From positions 1 through 9,983 of the forward strand of contig JAISZV010000074.1 of the NCBI GenBank assembly GCA_031284475.1: 9,983 nucleotides of DNA. The letters run 5' to 3'. The stretch is from Proteiniphilum sp. GTDB taxonomy: Bacteria > Bacteroidota > Bacteroidia > Bacteroidales > Dysgonomonadaceae. The position numbers and the translations under genes were made by a program. The notes under the pieces were generated by a model. It did no database searches and was not told where the DNA came from. It saw only the letters and a list, made by a program, of their open reading frames with translations. Below, piece by piece: positions 5,702-9,983 of this stretch. Each line of letters begins with the position of its first letter. Within the stretch, counting starts at the first letter, position 1.

Positions 5702-6937
5702 TTATACACTGCCGGAATCATCCGGGAACAGCGACAGGTTGACCGGTTTGCGTTCGAGCATTTTGGTTGCCCTCCTAAAAATTCCGTGTATGTAGGCCAG
5801 CGTCATTCCGTAGTTCGTTATCGGAACGCCCGCTTCGATAAACGGACGGAGGCGGTTAAGCAATTGTTTGCGGGTTACCATGCACCCGCCGCATTGGATT
5901 ACAAGCGAGAACCCTCTTATATTCGGGGGAAGCTCCGAAAGCCCCGAAACGGACGTAAAATGCAGTGTTTTCCCGGTAAATTGTTGCAGTAGTTTAGGGA
6001 TTTTTACGTTGCCGACGTCGTCGCAATTTGTTTGATGCGTGCAGCTTTCCAACAATAGAATATGGTCGCCGTCTTTAAGCCGCGAGATGTGCGGCGTTCC
6101 TTCCAGAAAAGCCGTGAAATTACCTTTCAGGCGGGCGAAGAGAATACTGAAACTGGTTAGGGGAATATCTTCCGGAAGCGCTTCGGCCACCGTTCCGAAC
6201 ACAGAACTATCGGTGATAGCCAAAGCAGGTCTGATACCCGATTGTAAAAAATCGGAGATCTCGCTTTCCCTTATCACTACCGCTACACAATGATTGTCCA
6301 ATACATCGCGGATGGTTTGATTCTGCGGCAAGATCATTCGCCCTTCCGGCGCTTCACTGTCGATGGGCGTAATGAGCAGCGCCACATCTTTGGGGCGTAC
6401 CAGGTCGCCGATAAGCGAATGCCTTTGAAAAGCCGTTGTAGGGATGATCCGTTTCAGGGCGGTGATCAGCCTGTTTTTATCGGTTGGATTGATGGTGCTG
6501 AAGTCGATGATTTCTGCGTTGGAATGTTGTTTGATGGCCGTTACGGTGATAGCGGCGATCTTATCAATATCGCTTTTATTGTGGGCAAAGAGGTAAGGCA
6601 CTTCATTCTTTTTAAATTGTTCGATCAGTTGCACCTCATAGTCGCCGAACTGGTTTCCGGCGATCAGCAGGATGGCGCAATCCACTTTCCGGATTACCTC
6701 CTGCGATTTTTGAATCTTTTTATTTCCTATCTCTCCCAGGTCGTCTATCCCGGCAGTATCAATCAGGATGATAGGGCCGACGTCGAATATCTCTACCGAT
6801 TTCTTCACGGGGTCGCTTGTTGTTCCCGGAAAGTTGGACACAATGGAGACGTCCTGCCCGGTGAGCATGTTGATCAACGAACTTTTGCCCGTATTTCTAC
6901 GTCCGAATATGCCGATATGTAAACTGTTAACGCTCAC
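5702..6937 (-). CDS. hydF: [FeFe]-hydrogenase maturation GTPase HydF
   Basis: This 411-residue scaffold GTPase carries the 2Fe precursor of the H-cluster and delivers it to apo-HydA. The N-terminal GTPase domain shows the P-loop GRRNTGKS (12-19), the G2 region PGTTSDPV (37-44), G3 DTAG (60-63) and G4 NKSD (120-123). A dimerisation region follows, then the C-terminal cluster domain with the HydF signature Cys299-x-His301 and Cys349-x2-Cys352, so the expected [4Fe-4S] ligands are all present. The start is a GTG (6935-6937): an in-frame TGA lies only 8 codons upstream, no ATG or TTG lies between, and SLHIGIFGRRN is the normal N-terminal context. It follows hydG by 37 bases and is presumably co-transcribed from the hydG promoter. 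It runs convergently into hydC. Confidence 0.97.
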   Translation of the reverse strand: MSVNSLHIGIFGRRNTGKSSLINMLTGQDVSIVSNFPGTTSDPVKKSVEIFDVGPIILIDTAGIDDLGEIGNKKIQKSQEVIRKVDCAILLIAGNQFGDYEVQLIEQFKKNEVPYLFAHNKSDIDKIAAITVTAIKQHSNAEIIDFSTINPTDKNRLITALKRIIPTTAFQRHSLIGDLVRPKDVALLITPIDSEAPEGRMILPQNQTIRDVLDNHCVAVVIRESEISDFLQSGIRPALAITDSSVFGTVAEALPEDIPLTSFSILFARLKGNFTAFLEGTPHISRLKDGDHILLLESCTHQTNCDDVGNVKIPKLLQQFTGKTLHFTSVSGLSELPPNIRGFSLVIQCGGCMVTRKQLLNRLRPFIEAGVPITNYGMTLAYIHGIFRRATKMLERKPVNLSLFPDDSGSV

Positions 6938-6974
6938 TTTGCTTTTTGTGTTAGTTGTTCATGCCGCCGGATCT

Positions 6975-8396
6975 CTACCGGTACAGGTCTCTTTCTCCCT
7001 GTTTGATCCTATCGATCTTTTCCCGCACCTCATTCCGCATTTTCTCATTCAGTTCGTCCATATTTTTTTCAATTACTTTCCATCCTTTTTCCGCCGTTTT
7101 TGCGGGGGCGTAATCCTCAAGATACTCCGCCAGCGTGAGTATGGCATTGGGCGTGCAGAACCGTTTAATAAAGCCGGGAACGGAGAACTCCATAAAATGC
7201 TCGCCGGTTCTGCCTAAGCGGTAGCAGGCTGTGCAAAACGAGGGCAACATTCCCTGTTGCAACAGCTCCTCGATAGCCTCGTTCAGGGAGCGGTTGTCGT
7301 TGATACGGAACTGGCTTCTGTTCAGGTTAAGATTCTTTTGTTGGGAAACATAGCTGCCCAGTTCTATTTTTGTTCCGCCGTCGATTTGCGATACGCCATA
7401 TTGTATCAGTTCGTTACGCAACTCCGCCGGTTCGCGGGCGGTAAGTATCATGCCGGTATAGGGCACCGCCAGGCGAAGGATAGCCACTAAACGGGTAAAT
7501 TCTTCGTCGGAAGCGAAATAATGGTTGCCCATCCGGAGCATTGACGCATCTTTGATCCTGGGAAAGGAGATGGTATGCGGCCCCACATTGTAACATGCCT
7601 CCAGGTGGTTAGTGTGGCGCACCAGGGCCATCACCTCAAAGCGCCAGTCGTAGAGGCCTATCAGCGCGCCGATCCCCACATCATCTAAGCCGGCTTCCTG
7701 CGCCCGGTCGAGCGAGGCGAGCCGGTGATCGTAATCCGCTTTCTTCCCCCGCGGATGATAGGTTGCGTAAGACTCCCGGTGATACGTTTCCTGAAACACC
7801 TGATAGGTGCCTACGCCCGCCTCTTTCACCAAGCGGAATCCCTCTATATCCAACGGCGCCGCGTTGATATTCACCCGCCGGATTTCGCCGCGCCCTTTTT
7901 TCACGCGATAGGCTGTTCGCACCGTTTCCGCGATAAATTCGGGACTGTATTGGGGATGTTCCCCAAAGACCAGTATCAGCCTTTTCTGCCCGCTCTCTTC
8001 CAGCGCTTCTATCTCTTTTTCAAGTTCGTTTTGGGAAAGCGTTTTCCGCACCTGATCCCTGTTCGACGCCCTGAAACCGCAATAGGCGCAGTCGTTGACA
8101 CATTTGTTGCCCACATAAAGCGGGGCAAACAGCACGATACGGTTTCCGTATATTTTTGTTTTGAGCGCTTTGGCTCCCCTTTTTATCTCTCTTATCGATT
8201 CCTCGCCGGTGGCATTGAGGAGGATGGCCGTCTCTTCAAGGGTTAAGCGGTTTTTTGCCATCGACCTGTCTATAACTTGCCGCACCTTTTCGGGTGAGGA
8301 GGGCGTATTGTTCAGATAATCCCATATTTCGTCCGCATCTATGAAAGGCTGCATGGGAATATCCGGAATATGGTACACTTCGGGGGTAAATTGCAT
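6975..8396 (-). CDS. hydG: [FeFe]-hydrogenase maturase HydG (radical SAM tyrosine lyase)
   Basis: This 473-residue radical SAM enzyme cleaves tyrosine to p-cresol and supplies the CO and CN- ligands of the H-cluster as an Fe(CO)2(CN) synthon. The SAM-binding [4Fe-4S] motif is CVNDCAYC (Cys99, 103, 106) after the KIYGNRIVLFAPLYVGNKC stretch. The C-terminal auxiliary cluster site is Cys388-x2-Cys391-x22-Cys414 in SFCTACYRLGRTGEHFM...RFC, which is diagnostic of HydG against the related ThiH. The length is normal for the family. The ATG at 8396 lies 28 bases from a good -7 element (8424-8431). The gene is first of a hydG-hydF pair. HydE, the third maturase often found nearby, is not visible in the window. 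Radical SAM Cys motifs and C-terminal ligands are all intact. Confidence 0.98.
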   Translation of the reverse strand: MQFTPEVYHIPDIPMQPFIDADEIWDYLNNTPSSPEKVRQVIDRSMAKNRLTLEETAILLNATGEESIREIKRGAKALKTKIYGNRIVLFAPLYVGNKCVNDCAYCGFRASNRDQVRKTLSQNELEKEIEALEESGQKRLILVFGEHPQYSPEFIAETVRTAYRVKKGRGEIRRVNINAAPLDIEGFRLVKEAGVGTYQVFQETYHRESYATYHPRGKKADYDHRLASLDRAQEAGLDDVGIGALIGLYDWRFEVMALVRHTNHLEACYNVGPHTISFPRIKDASMLRMGNHYFASDEEFTRLVAILRLAVPYTGMILTAREPAELRNELIQYGVSQIDGGTKIELGSYVSQQKNLNLNRSQFRINDNRSLNEAIEELLQQGMLPSFCTACYRLGRTGEHFMEFSVPGFIKRFCTPNAILTLAEYLEDYAPAKTAEKGWKVIEKNMDELNEKMRNEVREKIDRIKQGERDLYR

Positions 8397-8423
8397 ACGG
8401 TTTCTATTTCTTCACTTTAACTG

Positions 8424-8431
8424 CAAAGATA
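8424..8431 (-). promoter_or_regulatory. Putative Bacteroidota -7 element for hydGF
   Basis: On the minus strand the octamer TATCTTTG, followed by CA, matches the Bacteroidota -7 consensus TAnnTTTG exactly. It would give a leader of roughly 20 bases before the hydG ATG. No clear TTG-type -33 element is found 19-21 bases further upstream. Confidence 0.65.
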
Positions 8432-8526
8432 ACATTATCAGAACGATTTTACCTGCTCTCATCAAATAAATTTACTTTTTCCATGAAGAAGGACAATCGG
8501 GACGCTTGCTCCGCTTTTGACCCGGC

Positions 8527-8537
8527 GAAACTGTTTC
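8527..8537. promoter_or_regulatory. Palindrome GAAAC-T-GTTTC, possible operator
   Basis: An exact 11-bp palindrome with a single central base lies about 130 bases from the hydG start and about 200 from the dapA start. It is flanked by CCGGC on the left and CGG on the right, which extends the symmetry with a one-base offset. No known operator was recognised; a short palindrome can arise by chance. Confidence 0.25.
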
Positions 8538-8620
8538 CGGTCAACGAACAACTTCCGGCACAATATTTTTTTCCCTCTTTGCGTAACATGAGTTTGGTTA
8601 CTTGAATCTACCATCCGCAG

Positions 8621-8644
8621 ATTGCTATAAAAAAATAAAGCAAT
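8621..8644. promoter_or_regulatory. Inverted repeat ATTGCT-12-AGCAAT upstream of dapA
   Basis: Six-base arms (8621-8626 and 8639-8644) surround an A-rich centre. The right arm ends 15 bases before the proposed dapA -7 element, so the repeat covers the place where a -33 element would be expected and no TTG is found. This position would suit a repressor or activator site. The support is the symmetry alone. Confidence 0.3.
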
Positions 8645-8659
8645 CGAATGAAAAATATA

Positions 8660-8667
8660 TACCTTTG
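8660..8667 (+). promoter_or_regulatory. Putative Bacteroidota -7 element for dapA
   Basis: TACCTTTG, followed by TAG, fits the Bacteroidota TAnnTTTG consensus exactly. It predicts a start point near 8673 and a leader of about 60 bases before the dapA ATG at 8734. No TTG lies at the expected -33 distance. Confidence 0.65.
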
Positions 8668-8733
8668 TAGCCCGGCGCCTTTTTGTTTGTCAAATAAGGG
8701 TTCTGAAAATAAACTGCCAAATATAGATATTTC

Positions 8734-9621
8734 ATGTTCAAAGTTGATCTCAGGGGCTTAGGTGTGGCCCTAATAACTCCATTCAAAGAAGATACCTCCG
8801 TAGATTACGAAGCGCTTTCCCGGTTAGTGAAATTCCATCTGGAGAGCGGTACTGATTATATTGTAGCGTTAGGCACCACAGCCGAGACCCCCACGCTCTC
8901 AAAAAAGGAGAAAAACGAAGTGGTACGTTTTATAGCAGAACAGGTGAATGGTAAAATTCCGGTAGTGATGGGCGTGGGCGGTAACAATACGTCCGCTGTG
9001 GCCGAAGAATTACAAACCAACGATTTTACCGGCGTCAGCGCCATATTATCCGTCACCCCCTATTATAACAAACCCACCCAGGAGGGGCTTTACCGGCATT
9101 ATTGCGCGCTCTCTCAAGCATCGCCGTTACCCATTATATTATATAATGTGCCGGGGAGAACCGGCGTGAATATGACGGCCGGAACTACGCTGCGCCTGGC
9201 GCGGGATTGCAGCAATATTATCGCGGTGAAAGAGGCGTCGGGCGATCTCGGTCAGATTAAAGCGGTCATAGACGGCGCTCCTGAAGGGTTTTATGTTATT
9301 TCGGGCGACGACGGCATTACTACCGATGTGATTGCGCTCGGCGGGATAGGGGTGATCTCGGTATTTGCAAACGCTTTCCCCGTTGAGATGGCATGGCTGG
9401 TGAAGAATGCCCTTGAAGGTAATGCCGCTGACGCCCGCCGTAAGATGAATGCCGATTTCGACAGATTGTTTCATCTCATGTCCGTGGAAGGCAATCCGGC
9501 TGGGGTAAAGTGCCTGCTCCATATAAAAGGAATGATCCGTAACACGCTTCGCCTACCGCTGGTTCCCGTAAGCGACAAAACGCTTCGGGAGATAAAGGAA
9601 GAACTTGCCTTGTTCGGTTGA
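8734..9621 (+). CDS. dapA: 4-hydroxy-tetrahydrodipicolinate synthase DapA
   Basis: This 295-residue cytoplasmic TIM-barrel lyase condenses pyruvate with aspartate-4-semialdehyde, the first committed step to diaminopimelate and lysine. Key features: the GTTAETPTL segment (47-55, with Thr48-Thr49 of the proton relay), YY at 110-111 (Tyr111 as the partner-subunit Tyr of the triad), YNVPGRTG (137-144, catalytic Tyr137 and substrate-binding Arg142) and the Schiff-base Lys166 in VKEASGD (165-171). The full length matches the family. Most DapA proteins have GTTGE; Ala50 here is a common variant and not a defect. It is transcribed divergently from hydGF and has no evident functional link to the hydrogenase. 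The ATG at 8734 gives the expected N-terminus (FKVDLRGLGVALITPF). No convincing terminator follows directly. Confidence 0.97.
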   Translation: MFKVDLRGLGVALITPFKEDTSVDYEALSRLVKFHLESGTDYIVALGTTAETPTLSKKEKNEVVRFIAEQVNGKIPVVMGVGGNNTSAVAEELQTNDFTGVSAILSVTPYYNKPTQEGLYRHYCALSQASPLPIILYNVPGRTGVNMTAGTTLRLARDCSNIIAVKEASGDLGQIKAVIDGAPEGFYVISGDDGITTDVIALGGIGVISVFANAFPVEMAWLVKNALEGNAADARRKMNADFDRLFHLMSVEGNPAGVKCLLHIKGMIRNTLRLPLVPVSDKTLREIKEELALFG

Positions 9622-9944
9622 TCCGGGCCGCGTTCTTTTATGATTGAGTGCGGGCAACGCCGCCGCCTGATAATAAGTATCCCGGCTAAATTAATTTATA
9701 CTATTAAATTCGGAAAAGCCCTATAAACAGGAAGATTACTAAATGAGAATAACATAAACTAATTAGGATGACGTACTTAAAGGATAAACTTTTGTAAAAT
9801 TCAGGTTATAAAAATGAGTAATATTTACTTCCGGGATAACAGTTTTAACGCAGGTGTAACCGGTATAATGCGTTGCTCTATGTATCTGATGTTCGGGCGC
9901 TGTTGTGTTGGGATAAGGTAAGATATTTGAAACAATAAGAATAT
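9622..9944. other. Intergenic stretch without a recognised gene
   Basis: Between dapA and the edge hairpin no plausible protein gene was found; the 66-codon minus-strand frame (9763-9963) has low-complexity composition and no family resemblance. There are small inverted repeats at 9817-9829 (AGTAA-TAT-TTACT) and 9847-9874 (AACGCA-16-TGCGTT). These, with the terminator-like hairpin downstream, leave room for an unrecognised small RNA. No tRNA, SRP RNA or tmRNA signature was seen. Confidence 0.5.
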
Positions 9945-9945
9945 G

Positions 9946-9983
9946 AAGGCCCTTGCGATACATGTCGGGAGTGCCTTTTTTTT
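9946..9983 (+). terminator. Terminator-like hairpin with T tract at window edge
   Basis: AAGGC (9946-9950) pairs with GCCTT (9973-9977), enclosing an imperfect inner stem (CTT/GAG and CGA/TCG with mismatches) and a TACATG loop. A run of eight T bases reaches the window end. The shape fits an intrinsic terminator for a plus-strand transcript: dapA with a ~320-base 3' UTR, or an independent small RNA. Confidence 0.5.

Larger units (their letters stand above)
8397..8733. other. Divergent intergenic region between hydG and dapA
   Basis: This 337-base AT-rich region holds one outward-facing promoter element on each side, an 11-bp palindrome (8527-8537) and a 6-bp inverted repeat (8621-8644). It also contains a minor hairpin, GTAAC-9-GTTAC (8583-8601). 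One 40-codon open frame (8483-8605, + strand) has no recognisable similarity or leader and is not called as a gene. No RNA gene or riboswitch was recognised. Confidence 0.7.

Noticed and set aside
6290..6922. Plus-strand 210-codon frame opposite hydF
   Set aside because: hydF carries complete GTPase and cluster motifs on the other strand; this frame shows no family features.
7725..8246. Plus-strand 173-codon frame opposite hydG
   Set aside because: It is antisense to the radical SAM core of HydG with no independent evidence of coding.
6975..8396. HydG considered as ThiH (2-iminoacetate synthase)
   Set aside because: The C-terminal Cys-x2-Cys-x22-Cys auxiliary cluster motif, the 473-residue length and adjacency to hydF identify HydG.
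8483..8605. 40-codon plus-strand frame in the hydG-dapA spacer
   Set aside because: It has an ATG and a stop but no matching promoter element or recognisable sequence features; frames this short are expected by chance.
9763..9963. 66-codon minus-strand frame at the 3' end
   Set aside because: There is no family resemblance or leader, and it overlaps the terminator-like hairpin.

Overview
The window looks like chromosomal DNA from an anaerobic, fermentative member of the Bacteroidota (probably order Bacteroidales). This rests on the TAnnTTTG-type -7 promoter elements, the A-rich leaders with little Shine-Dalgarno signal, the flavour of the proteins, and AT-rich spacers between GC-moderate genes. 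The assignment is inference; no rRNA or other marker is present.

Positions 1-5698 (+ strand) hold a multi-subunit [FeFe]-hydrogenase operon of the electron-bifurcating (HydABC, group A3) type. It opens with the 3' end of a PHP-domain protein and a translationally overlapping small GHKL-type ATPase. These are followed by a thioredoxin-like [2Fe-2S] protein (HndB/HydD-like), the NuoF-like flavin subunit HydB, the catalytic subunit HydA with a complete H-cluster motif set, and the NuoE-like subunit HydC. The complex would couple H2 to both NAD(H) and ferredoxin, most likely releasing H2 during fermentation.

Positions 5702-8396 (- strand) hold two of the three H-cluster maturases, hydG then hydF in transcription order, convergent with hydC. 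The stop codons of hydC and hydF are only 3 bases apart. The third maturase, HydE, is not in the window. A 337-base divergent intergenic region with a good -7 element on each side separates hydG from dapA (8734-9621, + strand), a lysine/diaminopimelate biosynthesis gene that is probably unrelated to hydrogen metabolism. The last 362 bases contain no convincing gene and end in a terminator-like hairpin followed by a T tract at the window edge.

The coding content is well explained by known families. The unexplained structure is in the three long spacers of the hydrogenase operon. Each carries a different short degenerate tandem array: about 3.5 copies of a 17-bp unit before the HydD-like gene, 6 copies of a 7-bp unit before hydA, and two oppositely oriented 8-bp arrays before hydC. 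The hydA-hydC spacer can form a 15-bp RNA stem. It is also flanked by an exact 9-bp direct repeat exactly 100 bp apart, so that HydA ends and HydC begins with the same three residues (M-S-Q). These spacers are the best candidates for something not routinely described: operon-internal RNA elements or small mobile or slippage-generated insertions.
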